Shown: one piece after another, positions 49,514-60,359 of the stretch | Layout: every line of letters begins with the position of its first letter | Numbering within the stretch: position 1 is the first letter of the stretch | Source of the DNA: Isoetes taiwanensis | Taxonomy: Eukaryota; Streptophyta; Lycopodiopsida; Isoetales; Isoetaceae | Assembly: GCA_021234155.1 (NCBI GenBank) | Contig: JAJEKV010000058.1 | Location: forward strand, 8,492,992-8,556,991 | Length of the DNA stretch: 64,000 nucleotides | Reading direction: 5' to 3' | Notes under the pieces: generated by a model | The model's database searches: none | The model's input: the letters and a program-made list of their open reading frames with translations, nothing else | Told to the model about the DNA's origin: nothing | Made by a program: the position numbers and the translations under genes

Positions 49514-51112
49514 TGTGACGTTCCACGTATTTATACGGTCTACGCCACGTATTTATACGGGACACGTACAAATACACGCACGTCACCCCCCCCTAAAGGT
49601 ACGCCAACATGGGGTACGTCAACTTAATGGTAACCTAGGGGGTTACTTTAAAGAGGATTAAATTAGCTATGCTAATTTAACCATTAAAGTTAATAACCTA
49701 TAACTTAGGAAATTAAGGACTAAATAGGATTAGTTAGGCTAATTACTGTTTTGGGGAGGCGCCACCTGCCCCAATCGATTAGGGAGCATGGGGATTGCCA
49801 AATTAGGTCATCAACCCGATCCCTATCCCCTGTTTTGACTCCCTCAACCGCCCAAAGAAGGAGCAGGAGCCGGGGCCATCATACCAAGCGGGAGCCACCA
49901 TACCAAGTCAACCCCAACCCTCAACTCGGGGAGATGGAGCCGCCCCATGGTAACGAGTCAGCCGTTTAACTCGGGTGGGTGGCTAGGATAGCCGCGGAAT
50001 TCTAGATAACGCCCCTATTGGGCCTTGGTTGTGTTCGTTTCTCTGTTCTCTTTGTGTTTCAATCATAGGAACTCTCGTTCTTGCTCTGAAAGGATGGATT
50101 GTTAATTCTTTGTCTAGTCGACTCAAATTGGGGGATTACGGGGGGTAGAGACCTCGAGCCATGTATTGTAGTATGCTCCTAGATAGCCTGTAGAGAGTCC
50201 CATTAATTGCGGCTCAGCGGCACAAGAGCCCACCGGTCCTAGATGCTATGGTCCGCTTAGCACCGCACAAGGAACACAGTGGTGAAGTGGGGGTGGGGTC
50301 TTGCACCTAACATACAAGGCTCCCCGAGGCTCCTACGCTGAGCTAGGCCCGAGATGGCCACGCTGAGGGCCGGGTATGGGTCCGACACTGGTGTAGTGGT
50401 GTGACCCGTATGGGGCACCATGCACTTTGAGTAGATTTAGGGTGAGTAAGCCTGCACGGATGCGGGGGTCGCTGATGCGCACGCATTCTCTAGCTCACCC
50501 ATGGAACCACTATGATTTCGAAGGGGACTTTCCCAGGCCACTGCCTCATCGGACCAGCGCCATGAACCCCGAGTAGGTTCAAAGGGTGATACCTTGAGCC
50601 TCCTGCGTCTCCGGAAGGCTATAGCGAAGACATAGCATGAATCGACCCATCTGCAAAGTGTGCACAGGAGGGGCGGATGGAGTGGACAACCCTAGCCGAT
50701 GTTCTATGCCAGCCAACGCCATGCCAAGACTCGGTCTGCTGATCTCTTGAGGCCCGGTAGTGCCGGTCGATCCCACCGGAGTCCGAGGGGTAGAACCCAG
50801 GGTTTTGGGCGTTTTCTTAGGTTTAGATGCATATTCTATGCCGATGGTATTTGGATGGATGCACCACCCTTCGTAGTGGATATTTATGTATATTTATGCT
50901 GTGTGCTAACCCTTGTATTCATGCTTCCGCGACGTAGGGGTCCCATTGAAGGCGTGGGCCGAATGACCCCTTCGTGTCCTTCTTTCGGGCATCATTTCAT
51001 AGATGGCCCGAAATAGACGGAGGGCCCTGCTCATGGTGAGATGGTTGCCATGGGAGGGGAAAGTCCCCGTATGTATACGGCCGAGGGTCGTATATATATT
51101 CCGAGAGCGCCA
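49514..51112 (+). mobile_element. 5' LTR of element C
   Basis: About 1,599 bp from TGTGACG to AGAGCGCCA. It begins with two ACGTATTTATACGG motifs and is closely matched by the 3' LTR at 60,373. Differences are mostly 1-4-bp indels at C/G-rich sites, plus a ~40-bp segment present only in the 3' LTR (near 60,937-60,977). The terminal CA is altered relative to the 3' LTR (GTCACA). Confidence 0.92.
50650..50686 (+). promoter_or_regulatory. Near-invariant 37-bp LTR core, 5' LTR of C
   Basis: Begins TCTGCAAAGTGTGCACAGG, identical to the copy in LTR B although the surrounding LTR sequences differ widely. The role is unknown. Confidence 0.7.
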
Positions 51113-51115
51113 TTA

Positions 51116-51130
51116 GCAGTATCGAGAGCA
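51116..51130 (+). promoter_or_regulatory. Degenerate primer-binding site, element C
   Basis: GCAGTATCGAGAGC sits three to four bases after the 5' LTR, where element B has TGGTATCAGAGC. It fits an initiator tRNA-Met site with small indels. As written it would pair poorly. The changes are of the same type (TGG/CAG/CGG) that recurs across the window. Confidence 0.6.
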
Positions 51131-51898
51131 ATGATTTCGGGTGCTCGAAATCATAGCACTGGCCAAATACTAACTCGTAGCACGGTAGTTAGGCGGAGGC
51201 TAAGTCAATGTGTTGTTAATCCTCTTTGATGTTTAGCACGGTGTTAGGTTAAATTAAGAAATTGTAGCTTTAAAGAGGATGGGGCGACTGGAGGGCCCAA
51301 GATTGGAAGCCTAGCAAGTGTCAGTAGGTAGCTCAAATGACGAAGAGGGTGGTTCCATTGGATCGGGCGTACTCGAATTACCTTAGAGCAAAGAGACTCT
51401 AGGAAAAATGGTCAAGGGGCAGGCCCAAAACCAACTCGGCGGCCGCTTGCCTTTTGTCACTTTGTAGTCGTGGTAGAAGAGCTGGAAATGCCGCCGGGCG
51501 CCCGACCGGGCCGGATTCGAAGTCAACGCGGGCCCGCCAGGTCAACTCGGGCGCCGCTTGCCTTTCAACGACCCCCAGCCGAGGCGGAAGCATCGATAAT
51601 GCAACCGGGCGACCGACCAGTATGCCGCTACAGATTTCCGGCCAGATAATTATTTTTCTTTAATAATAAAATTTAAAAGTTAACAAGAAAAATTTTGAAA
51701 TTTTAAAAGTTAACTGGCCATTTTGTCATTTGCTTTTTGCCTTCGGGCCGCTCGACCGGCCTTTGAAAGCCGATCGCCATCGCCACGGACACGCCTTTGC
51801 TCTTCCACCCTTGTGCCTTGTGATCCCTAGCGCCTCCTTTGTCGTCTCCTTCGCCACCAGCGCCTCACTACCTGCCTTCCTACACCTTAACGCCAGCT

Positions 51899-52774
51899 AT
51901 GGCTATCACAAAGAGCGCCCCGGACCCATCTACTCTGAGCATCGTGGAGATTTACGCCATGATTGCCAAGCACATGGCTACTGACCCGGCCTTTATTGAT
52001 ATACTGTTGGATGAGCTGGTAAATAGGTTTGAGAACAACGACATGATTCCATATCCTATCTATCACTTCTCAGAGCCATTCTTGATCCGGCTGAACCTTC
52101 GCCAGCTCTCCTACACTATTGTTGAGCAACCTGACATGGTCATGATGCTCATTAAATTCTATCTTCCTGAGCAGGAAGGCCATACAGAGGAGGAAGATAT
52201 CAGGGCAGAGGCCGACCGTGTCAAGGGTTTGGCCAGGGAAGATGATCACCGGGAGATTGAGCGGGCAGACACGGCAGCCCGGGGAAGGGAGTACAGGTAC
52301 CTCGGGGACGGCTTTGCCGTCATTGATGGCAGAGCCATCGAGCTTCCCCCATACCACTGGCATGAGGGGTCCAACAGTTTTGAATGGGGAGAAATCCCCG
52401 ATATTAGCTTAGACTATCTGACAACCATTCAGATAGACATGGGTCTGCGGCCACACCGGTACCATGCCGAACTTAATCGCCGTGCCGCAGCCCAGCTTTT
52501 TGCTCAGATTCAAGAAGATCTGAGGAGAGCCCGGGAGGAACGGGAGAAGCGTGAGCAGGAGGAACGGGACCGGCAAGACCAGCGGGATCAGCAAGATGGA
52601 GGAGCATCTGGGAGTGGGCCGGGCCCAACCCCGACGCATCAGACTGTTAAGCACCGGAGGAAGGGTCTAGCCCATAAGGCCGGGCAAAAGCATTACAAAG
52701 AGAAACTAAGGACCGCCGGAGCTTTTTGGGAAGAAGACGAAAGTGTCAAACCGGAGGCGCAGCCGGGTGGATAG
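51899..52774 (+). CDS. ORF1 of element C: N-terminal part of an H3-fusion protein
   Basis: 292 codons from the chosen ATG at 51,899 (an upstream in-frame ATG at 51,839 would add 20 residues). The chosen start gives MAITKSAP, reminiscent of the MARTKQTA start of element B. A predicted globular helical region (residues ~10-180) includes PFLIRLNLRQL and QPDMVMMLIKFYLPE. A highly charged helix follows (about residues 205-240, RRAREEREKREQEERDRQ), then a Gly/Ser/Pro linker and a basic segment (KHRRKGLAHKAGQKH). A TAG ends the frame, yet the same frame continues 72 bp later into a histone H3 core (separate entry), so the original product was probably ~415 residues, similar to the 444 of element B. 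It lies between the LTR and gag. Function unknown; a structural or chromatin-related role is inferred. Confidence 0.8.
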   Translation: MAITKSAPDPSTLSIVEIYAMIAKHMATDPAFIDILLDELVNRFENNDMIPYPIYHFSEPFLIRLNLRQLSYTIVEQPDMVMMLIKFYLPEQEGHTEEEDIRAEADRVKGLAREDDHREIERADTAARGREYRYLGDGFAVIDGRAIELPPYHWHEGSNSFEWGEIPDISLDYLTTIQIDMGLRPHRYHAELNRRAAAQLFAQIQEDLRRAREEREKREQEERDRQDQRDQQDGGASGSGPGPTPTHQTVKHRRKGLAHKAGQKHYKEKLRTAGAFWEEDESVKPEAQPGG

Positions 52775-52780
52775 CTCCCC

Positions 52781-53146
52781 GACCGTTGTTGGGGGCTAAG
52801 ACGGTGCCAAAGATCGACGGGGTCACCAGTAAAGCCCGGGAGCACGAGGAAGCCTCACGTGTACCACCCGGCATCGCGGGCCTTTGCAGAAATCCGCAAG
52901 TTCCAGAAGTCTACAGAGCTTCTGATTAGGAAGCTACCCTTCCAGAGGTTGGTATGAGAGATCGCGCAACAGTTCAAGACCGATCTCCGCTTCCGCATCT
53001 TTGCAATTTGGCGCCCAAGAGGCTGCTGAAGCCTACTTGGTAGCACTTTTTGGTGACGCCAATCTTTGCGCGATCCACGCAAAGAGGGTCACCATAATGC
53101 CTAAGGATTTGGCCCTCGCCCGCAGGATATGGGGGGAGCATCCTTA
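52781..53146 (+). pseudogene. Histone H3 core, C-terminal part of ORF1 of element C (broken)
   Basis: Same frame as ORF1. From 52,847 it reads [10 protein letters not shown], then [19 protein letters not shown] and RLV. A TGA (52,955-52,957) replaces the Arg codon of H3 RLVRE, a CGA-to-TGA change. After [12 protein letters not shown] the frame is lost near 53,000-53,022. In the next frame [30 protein letters not shown] and ARRIWGEHP complete the H3 fold, ending with TAG at 53,144. This is closer to canonical H3 than the copy in element B, and EAAEAYLV is the plant-type form. H3 positions K56, K79, C110, H113 and K122 are all kept. Identity as H3 is certain. It is inactive as written unless some breaks are sequencing errors. 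Confidence 0.95.
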
Positions 53147-53342
53147 GCTTCTTTGCGGGGCTCCGCAATTGTAAATATTTTCTTGTAATATTTAATAAAA
53201 ACTTTTATTTTGAATTAAAAGCTTAATTATTTTATGTAAATATAAAATAAAATGCTGACGTCAGCCTCAATAAAAGGATTTAAAAGGGGACTTTTAAAGT
53301 TATTTCAAATGTTTCTCTTCCTCTCTCCTCCCTTCTAGCGCT

Positions 53343-54752
53343 ATGGCTGCCGCCGACCTTGTCGCCTGGTACCACGATGGGGAGCAATGGGATCCGCACG
53401 TCCCTTTCGACATGCTGCGACCCCTGCTATGCCAACGCCTGGACCTCCTCGCCAATATGCAGCGGCATCCGGATTACGCCGGATTCCTCGACTTCTACAT
53501 GGAGGAAATGCTTCCTCTGTGTCTTTCTCTTGGGGATCCTCCCCAGCTGTATTTGGAGCGGGAGGTAGTCCGGCAGATGTTAGGCGGGGACACCCATGCT
53601 TATGATATCTTGAAGGGGAAGCTCCGATGGGGTAAACACCTGCCAGTGGTCCAACATCAGGAGCAGCAATATCTGGAAGTTACTTTCGCCTTAGCCATCC
53701 TCATGGACCAATACGTTGAGGATGAAACTTTGCTCAGAGAAAAGGCAAACCGCCGAGTCTTCCGAGGAGGGGTAAGACGAGCACATAGGTATGGGCTTAC
53801 TTTGCCCGCTGGAAACGATTAAGCGGAGGAGTTGCCATCGTAGCCCGTGAACAAGCTATAGGCTTGTCAGGATTAGACGGCCTTCCAGTTATCTATCACC
53901 AAGGGCAAGAGTACCTTCTCATGGATGATATTATCTGGACGTATCACATGGTGGCCGGATTTCGACGCAAGCGTAAGGACCACGTACTTTATGAGCTTGC
54001 GGAGTACTGCATGGATGGCGATTTTATTGACTTCACTTCTATCGAGCTTCCTTCGAGAGGTGCGCTGCACCGCTCCAGCTTCGCCAAGAGACCATAGAGC
54101 CGGCCGAGACTCTATTACGTCTTTGGGACTTTGTGATGCAGGAGCCGGCTTCGCAGCCTTCACCAGACGCCTTCACGGCTATGGGACCTCACGTCCCAAA
54201 CATCAATATGGTTGACGTTCCCTCCGACTCAGATGATGAGGGAGAGGATTTATATCATAATCCTGCACATAAGAAGGAGGAGCAACAGGAACTTAGGGAG
54301 GAGCAAGTCCCCATGGATTTGGATAAGGAAGTGGCTACATCCGAGACCCCGCAAGGGAAGGTGCTGGGTAATCACCTCACCCGTTTCTTTTTGTCAGCCT
54401 TCCGACACGGGCAAGTCCTTTTCATAGTCCGAGATCTAGGGCCGAGGTGAAGCTTCATGGTGGACCCTCCGCTCTCTCTACTACACTCGCCGCCACAAGA
54501 AGCTTCCCTATCGTGACGTTTATTTATGTATTCGCCGACGCGGGATCTCTCGCCACGACGGCCTTGGGTGAGGATATGTGCGCTTGGATGAGCATGAAGC
54601 TCCTCACGGCAGCCCCATTGGCCGTTGCCTATCCACCGGAGGTTGCAGACATTATGGGCTGCCACAAGAGACCCCGGGTAACTCGCCATGACACCCGACC
54701 GCCTCCACCACCCCCTAGGGCTATGGATGAAGAGGCAGGACCTAGCTCCTAG
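53343..54752 (+). pseudogene. ORF2 of element C: second extra protein before gag, frame-shifted
   Basis: It starts at ATG 53,343 and is open for 159 codons (MAAADLVAWYHDGEQW...). It shifts frame near 53,815 (LSGGVAIVAREQAIGLSG, LPVIYHQGQEYLLMDD) and again near 54,065 (LQLRQETIEPAETLLRLWDF). An acidic linker follows (PSDSDDEGEDLY, REEQVPMDLDKE) and then a basic C-terminal segment. The N-terminal half resembles ORF1 of the same element: PF...LRPLLCQRL, then HPDYAGFLDFYMEE, against PF...LNLRQL, then QPDMVMMLIKFYLPE. The two ORFs may therefore be paralogues. The C-terminus is unclear: one frame ends at 54,571 with an H4-like look, another runs to 54,752 (PEVADIMGCHKRPRV, then a proline run). No known family was recognised with confidence. 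Confidence 0.65.
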
Positions 54753-54953
54753 ACTAATTGTGCTATGCAATTTTTTATATATATGCGGGTGATTATGAGA
54801 TTTTGGATTGGCAAATGTTTTAGCTATATTGTAATATGGTGTACCTTATTTACTTATTAAATACAATACTGTCTTGATAAGTATAAGTGAATTGTTTCTT
54901 TTTATGACGTCCTCTTCAAAGCGTTAAAGTTTAGAATATAGTGGAATTACAAA
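54753..54953. other. AT-rich spacer between ORF2 and gag
   Basis: About 200 bp, AT-rich, with no ORF. It separates the two additional ORFs from gag, which makes it possible that ORF1/ORF2 and gag-pol are expressed from different transcripts or by splicing. No promoter motif could be assigned. Confidence 0.5.
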
Positions 54954-56137
54954 ATGTTCTCTATTCATTCCAACTATCTTGCAGAAGAGACCCTTTGGGA
55001 ATATGAGGAGAGGATTACCGACATGGTTAGGAGGGATGATCCCGGACCCCCAGACCAGGACTATGGCCAGAGATATGGTGAATATCCAGAGTGGGATGAA
55101 GGCTATGAGATCGAACCACTGCCACCAGGAGAACCCTATGATCCTGACAAAGGGCTGGAGATAGTTAACATCCTTAGGGACAGAGCTTTCGAGGATCTGA
55201 AGATGACCTTGTGCCGTACCTGGGACTATTGGAACGAAGTTCCTCTAAGGATAGCGCCACTTCCTCACACTCAACCACTTCGGTGTCTTCTGGGTCATCG
55301 CTATCAGTCAGTGACCATGCGAAGCGTAAGGATAAGGAATACCGTAAAACCGTTGATACAGCCATAACTAGTATATGGAAGAACAGAAAGTTGGCTCAAT
55401 TTGATGGGAAATCCAGAGGCGGCTTAAATGCAGAATCCTGGTTGGACGAGATGAAGGAGTTTGGAAAATCCTATGGAATGACGGAGAAGGATACAGGAAA
55501 GATTGCCACCACCAACCTTTTACGGAGTGCCCGTATTTGGTGGAAGGGTTATGCCAGAGCTAAGCACCTGGACAGGAGCAGGTGCAAGTTCAAAAAGTTC
55601 GCTAAGGCTTTTAAATCGCATTACGTGCCTCGTGCGCACAAATGCCAGCAGATCCAGACCTTTTACAGGTTAGAACAGAAGGGCATGTCCGTTCAGGCCT
55701 ACACTGATGAATTCATGCGATTGAGGTTGTATAAAATTTAATGAATGAAAAGAGGGCGTAGAGGGCTACATTGAAGGGTTGGCCCCATCTATTAAGCGAA
55801 TGGTCAAGGCCATAGACCCAAAATCAGTAGCAGAAGCGGAAGCTAAGGCATTAAGCCTCGAGGAGGACACACCAAGGAACCAGTATCCGCGACCTGCTCC
55901 TTACTCGCAGCAACGGCCGTCCACTCCTTACAAACCCCATTCCCCAAGTCCGGGGCCCTCTCAGGTAACTCTTATGGGCCGTGAGAAGAAAGTCACCTTT
56001 AGCACACGGATAAGCGAGTAAACAATGTAAGGAAGTTGGATCCTCTTACTGATCCATTCCTAAAGAGGCGTGAGAACAAGCTCACGAGATAAGGCATGCT
56101 ATGTGTGGTATGAGGCCTGGACACTTCATGTAACTGT
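54954..56137 (+). pseudogene. gag: gag (capsid and zinc knuckle) of element C, frame-shifted
   Basis: It opens at ATG 54,954 with an acidic N-terminus (EETLWEYEERITDMVRRDD). A shift near 55,205-55,240 leads into the Retrotrans_gag core: SWLDEMKEFGKSYGMTEKD, then LLRSARIWWKGYARA, FKSHYVPRAHKCQQIQTFYR and EQKGMSVQAYTDEFMRL. A break at 55,741 is followed by EGYIEGLAPSIKRMV, a Pro/Ser-rich linker, and a broken CCHC zinc knuckle at 56,097-56,137 (CYVCG...RPGHF, then NCP in another frame). This is the conventional structural protein that forms the particle and binds RNA. Its presence shows that the H3-bearing ORF1 is additional to gag, not a replacement for it. At least three breaks are present. 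Confidence 0.88.
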
Positions 56138-56163
56138 CCCTATGTTACCCCAGACGCCTTGGT

Positions 56164-56967
56164 ATGGCCATGGCCGACCTTGATTGGGAAGAACTGGAGT
56201 CCAACCTCCCTGTTGAGGACGAGGCTCCCGAGTACATTCACGGTGCGTCTCATATTCTTGCCACTATAGAAACTGGCAACGCTGAAAGTCAGCCTTCTGT
56301 TATTTCTACAATAGGCCAAGTAGACAGTAAGCCTTTCATAATTTTGATGGATACGGGTAGTACGCATAATTTTGCTTCCCCTAGAATGGCCCAGGTATTG
56401 CAGCTTGAAACATTGAGATCCCGACCTAAGCCAGTCACGCTAGCCAGTGGTAAGATCAGACACACTCATGGCCGCCGCATTAACCTTAAAATGCAGTTGC
56501 CAGGTGCACCAGTTGCCTTGGGTGCCGAGTTAATGGACATTGGCAAATATGATCTTATTGTTGGTATGGAGTTTTTGGCATCTGCGAAGGCCAACATAGA
56601 CTGCGAGAAACGAGAGGTTACCTTCAACGCCGCTAATGGAGCACGCGTAACAATAAAAGGTGATCCATTCCACTCTGCTATCCAGTCTATGTCAATCAAG
56701 CAGTTAGAAAAAGCTATACGCAGGAATGAACTCCTTTGCCTCATTACACTTGCCTCCATTGAGTCTGACACTAAGCAGCAGCAAGTAATAGACACCTTGC
56801 CACAAGACATTGCCACCCTTCTTCGAGAATTTAGCGATCTTTTTCCAGATGAGATCCAGAAGCTTCCTCCTTTCAGAGGGGTAGAATGTGAGATAGCTCT
56901 AGAACCAGGTACTAAGCCTACCAGCAAGGCCCTTGCGAATGAGTCCTCCGTAATTGGCAGAGCTTAA
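56164..56967 (+). CDS. pol: Aspartic protease region of pol, element C
   Basis: A 267-codon open stretch. Residues 55-75 hold the retropepsin motif [12 protein letters not shown], with the catalytic aspartate at residue 63. [11 protein letters not shown] further on is the second hallmark of Ty3/gypsy proteases. The region after ~residue 170 leads to the reverse transcriptase ([31 protein letters not shown]). It ends in a frameshift near 56,940, where the conserved linker to reverse transcriptase is disturbed. The enzyme would cut the gag-pol polyprotein. The upstream ATG may not be a true start, as pol is normally fused to gag. Confidence 0.9.
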   Translation: MAMADLDWEELESNLPVEDEAPEYIHGASHILATIETGNAESQPSVISTIGQVDSKPFIILMDTGSTHNFASPRMAQVLQLETLRSRPKPVTLASGKIRHTHGRRINLKMQLPGAPVALGAELMDIGKYDLIVGMEFLASAKANIDCEKREVTFNAANGARVTIKGDPFHSAIQSMSIKQLEKAIRRNELLCLITLASIESDTKQQQVIDTLPQDIATLLREFSDLFPDEIQKLPPFRGVECEIALEPGTKPTSKALANESSVIGRA

Positions 56968-58798
56968 GAAACAACTTCAAGAGTTACTAAACCTAGGTTT
57001 TATTCGGCCTAGTGTTTCACCATTTGGCGCTCCTATTCTTTTTGTCAAGAAGAAAGATGGCTCCTTAAGGATGTGTATTGATTATAGGCAGCTCAATAAG
57101 CATACCATCAAGAATCGCTATGCTTTGCCTAGGGCAGATGATCTCATGGACCAGTTACAAGGAGCCAAATATTTTTCAAAGATTGATTTACGCTCCGGGT
57201 ACCATCAAATAAGGATAAAGGAGGAAGACATTCATAAGTCTGCTTTTCGCACCAGATATGGGCATTATGAGTTCACAGTCATGCCTTTTGGATTGACCAA
57301 TGCCCCCGCAACGTTCATGCGGTTGATGAATGACATCTTTCGCCAATACTTAGATGACTTTGTTGTTATTTTCTTTGACGACATTCTCATCTATAGTAAA
57401 ACCTTGCAGCAACATGAACAACATCTCCGATTGGCTTTGCAAAAGCTAAGGCGTCATCAGCTCTTCGCCAAGTTCTCTAAATGCAAGTTTGCCACTCCCA
57501 AGGTCGACTATTTGGGACATATTATTTCAGCAGAGGGAATTGCTACTGATCCAGCCAAGATAGAAGCAGTAAAGGATTGGCCCATTCCAGCTAATGTTTC
57601 AGAAGTTCGGAGTTTCTTGGGACTCGCAGGATATTATCGAAAATTTGTTAAGGATTTTGCAACAATTGCCGCACCTCTTACTAATCTCACAAAACATGAG
57701 AAAGTGAAGGATTGGATGGAACATTGGAAAGCAAAAGTCCAAGTTGGCTTTCAGAAACTAAAGGATGCTTTAACATCCGCACCGGTCCTCACTTTGCCAG
57801 ATCCTGAAAAGGATAAATCGGTGGCCACTGATGCTAGTAAGATAGCTACCGGTGGAGTGTTAATGCAGGAGGGGAGAGTTGTTGCCTACGATTCAAAGAA
57901 GATGAATGACGCAGAGCAGCGATACCCTACCCATGATCAGGAGTTGCTGGCAGTTGTCCGCGCTCTCCGTATTTGGAGACACTACCTTCTCGGTAGAAGA
58001 TTTCAGCTAGATACGGATCATCAGAGTCTCCGCTATCTATCCACCCAGCCAAATCTCAATCTCCGTCAGAGAAGATGGATGGAATTCCTCGAGGAATACG
58101 ACTTCGAGATTGTATACAAGCCAGGGAAGCACAATGTGGTTGCGGATGCTTTATCACGTCATCCTTTGATAACCCGAACCCATTGTAACGCCATTTCCAC
58201 ACTCACTAGCGAATTTGGGAAACAGATAGAACAGACCTTGACCACAGATCCCGAATTTTGTGATGTTTGGGGGAGTCTGAGTAAGGAAGCCCGTACAGAT
58301 AAAGAACGTGAAGCTTTCCGTTCATATAAGAAAGAGGGCAACTTATTATATCACAAGGATAAGTTGTGTGTTCCGGAGACTTCAGGGGTGCGCAAGCTAA
58401 TTCTCCATGACACACACAACAGCCCTATAGCGGGACATGCGGGTTTTATGAAGACTTATTTTAAGATCCGCTCCAACTATTTTTGGCCTTCGATGAAGAA
58501 GGATATTGCTCGGTACATCAAGCAGTGTCAGGTGTGTCAACAAACCAAGGCTGAGCAATTAAGAGTTCCAGGGGAGTTGCAACCTTTGGATGTGCCCAAC
58601 GCCAAGTGGGAAGTGATAACCATGGATTTCATTGTCGGCCTTCCACGCACTCTCCGTGGATATGATGCATTAATGGTAGTGGTCGACAAATTGTCAAAGA
58701 TGGCTCATTTCTTGCCATGTCGAACCACGGACACCGCCTTCGACACCGCCTTGCTTTTTGCAAAAGAAATTTTCAGGTTGCGGGATGCCCGTGAGTAA
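56954..58798 (+). CDS. pol: Reverse transcriptase, RNase H and integrase (first half), element C
   Basis: 614 codons, the longest open frame of the window. Reverse transcriptase: [38 protein letters not shown] (~74-86), [12 protein letters not shown] (~110-121) and the active site FFDD (140-143). RNase [30 protein letters not shown] and VVADALSRH give the acidic catalytic set. Integrase: the H-H-C-C zinc finger starts with [13 protein letters not shown] (~485) and ends CQVCQQTK, followed by the first catalytic aspartate in [10 protein letters not shown] and then [15 protein letters not shown]. The frame ends at 58,798 through one extra base, and the rest of integrase continues in another frame. 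It is order-typical for Ty3/gypsy (RT-RH-IN). Confidence 0.97.
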   Translation: MAELKKQLQELLNLGFIRPSVSPFGAPILFVKKKDGSLRMCIDYRQLNKHTIKNRYALPRADDLMDQLQGAKYFSKIDLRSGYHQIRIKEEDIHKSAFRTRYGHYEFTVMPFGLTNAPATFMRLMNDIFRQYLDDFVVIFFDDILIYSKTLQQHEQHLRLALQKLRRHQLFAKFSKCKFATPKVDYLGHIISAEGIATDPAKIEAVKDWPIPANVSEVRSFLGLAGYYRKFVKDFATIAAPLTNLTKHEKVKDWMEHWKAKVQVGFQKLKDALTSAPVLTLPDPEKDKSVATDASKIATGGVLMQEGRVVAYDSKKMNDAEQRYPTHDQELLAVVRALRIWRHYLLGRRFQLDTDHQSLRYLSTQPNLNLRQRRWMEFLEEYDFEIVYKPGKHNVVADALSRHPLITRTHCNAISTLTSEFGKQIEQTLTTDPEFCDVWGSLSKEARTDKEREAFRSYKKEGNLLYHKDKLCVPETSGVRKLILHDTHNSPIAGHAGFMKTYFKIRSNYFWPSMKKDIARYIKQCQVCQQTKAEQLRVPGELQPLDVPNAKWEVITMDFIVGLPRTLRGYDALMVVVDKLSKMAHFLPCRTTDTAFDTALLFAKEIFRLRDARE

Positions 58799-59612
58799 TT
58801 GTATCAGACAGGGATCCTAAGTTTGTAAGTGCATTCTGGAAGGACTTCTTCGCCACTATCCAGACCAAGCTCGCTATGAGTACAGCTTACCATCCTCGGG
58901 CGGATGGTCGATTTAACGTGTCAATCGTATTATCGAAGATATGCTACTTAAGCTATGTATGGAGTAAACAAATACAATGGGCGGATTATATTTATCTGGT
59001 AGAATTAGCCTATAATAAAGCATTAAAAAGCGGTGAGTCTTCCAAGATGTCTCCCTTCATGATAAATTATGGCTATCAATGTCTTACTCGGACACATGGC
59101 ATAACCCTCGTTTTCTAAAGTGGAGGTCTCTCAACAACTCCTTTTAGAAATGCAGGCCTTGGTGGAGGAGGTTCGTGGTTACTTATTGGCGCACGCGATA
59201 AATGCTCGAAAAGAGTCTAGCGGATAAGCACCAACCCCACGAAGTCTTCCAGTGTGGACTAATCAGTTTGGCTTAAGATCAAAGTAAAACAAGCCAAGCT
59301 TAAAATTGGTAATCAGAAGAAGTTGGCACCCGATGATGGGCTGGGCCGCTCAAGATTACCGAACGCGTGGGAGAGCAGGCATATCGCTTAGACTTGCCGC
59401 CCCGCTTGAAGATCCACAAGGTCTTTCACGTGAGTCTTCTGAAACAACACACCCCTGATCCAGAGGAGGTTTTGGATACCCCAACCCTCCTAGAAATGAC
59501 TGAAGAGCAGCTCGAAATAGTCCCTGAAGCTCTTCTTGATCGAGCTTACAAACGCGGACCGAAGGACTCAAATGTTGCAATACTTGGTCAAGTGGAAGCA
59601 CTTACCAGTTGA
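58799..59612 (+). pseudogene. pol: Integrase second half and C-terminal domain, element C
   Basis: After the 58,798 break the code resumes as SDRDPKFVSAFWKDFF and AYHPRADGR. The residues around the catalytic glutamate, expected just after ADG, are destroyed by a small deletion, so no active DDE triad can be formed. QWADYIYLVELAYN and SPFMINYGY follow. Further breaks lead to EQAYRLDLPPRLKIHKVFHV and SLLKQHTPDPEEVLDTP, the same C-terminal module seen in element A. It is a degraded continuation of the polyprotein. Confidence 0.9.
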
Positions 59613-59700
59613 GGATGCTACCTGGGTGATGAAAATAGACCTTGAGAAGCACTATCCGGACTTCATGCGGGAATCTCAGGGCCGCACCATCAACGATGCT
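59572..59700 (+). CDS. pol: Chromodomain at the C-terminus of pol, element C
   Basis: LQYLVKWKHLPVEDATW followed by DLEKHYPDF is a chromodomain with the WKHL..EDATW core typical of chromoviruses. It is in a different frame from the integrase C-terminal domain (shift near 59,560). In characterised chromoviruses such domains bind methylated histone H3 tails and steer integration to heterochromatin. That link is notable here because relatives in this window also encode an H3 tail. Confidence 0.9.
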
Positions 59701-59749
59701 ATCAACCCCGCTCCCGGCGGTAAGCTTGAGGGCTTGAATTGCCGAGAAT

Positions 59750-60359
59750 CATGTTGTAGAGGGGTAGATGCATCGTATCTTATCATAATAACCAATGATG
59801 AGATCACCTTGGTGTTCTCTAGGACGTGGTGTATTGTTGATGTTGACATGACCGCGCATTGCTTCGAAAGCATCTACCGGATAGACTGCATTCATTTCGG
59901 CTATACGGGGAACTAAACCATTCCTTATGCCGCAATGAATATCAGCCATAGACATGATAGGTTCCCTTCTAGATAGATTTTCTTTTATTTATAGGGGGTG
60001 GTCCCTTCAACCACAATCTAATTATATATTATTGATATACGGGTATATTGACATGTGCAGGCCAGTGAGCAGATCGTCACCTGCCATGTATAGAGGGTTG
60101 CTGGCTTTCTCTACATATGTGACTTTTGTCGTCCATAATGTTTTAAATCGGACTTTGGTCCTAAACTTTCTTTGATGATAACTTTGTATAAGGCACTTTG
60201 GTGCTTGAACCTTGATATTTTCAACTTCAATGTATTACTGTCCGAAATGCTATAATTCCAACGTATTAATGTTATATTCTTAATTTTATTTTCTAATTGA
60301 ATTCTTTAACTATATGTATCCGACTAATTAACCCCAATGCTGAGGACAACATTATTTTT
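59750..60359. other. 3' untranslated region of element C
   Basis: About 600 bp between chromodomain and polypurine tract, with no convincing gene. CCAATGCTGAGGACAACAT shortly before the tract is shared with element A (about 36,747), supporting common descent of their 3' ends. Confidence 0.7.
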
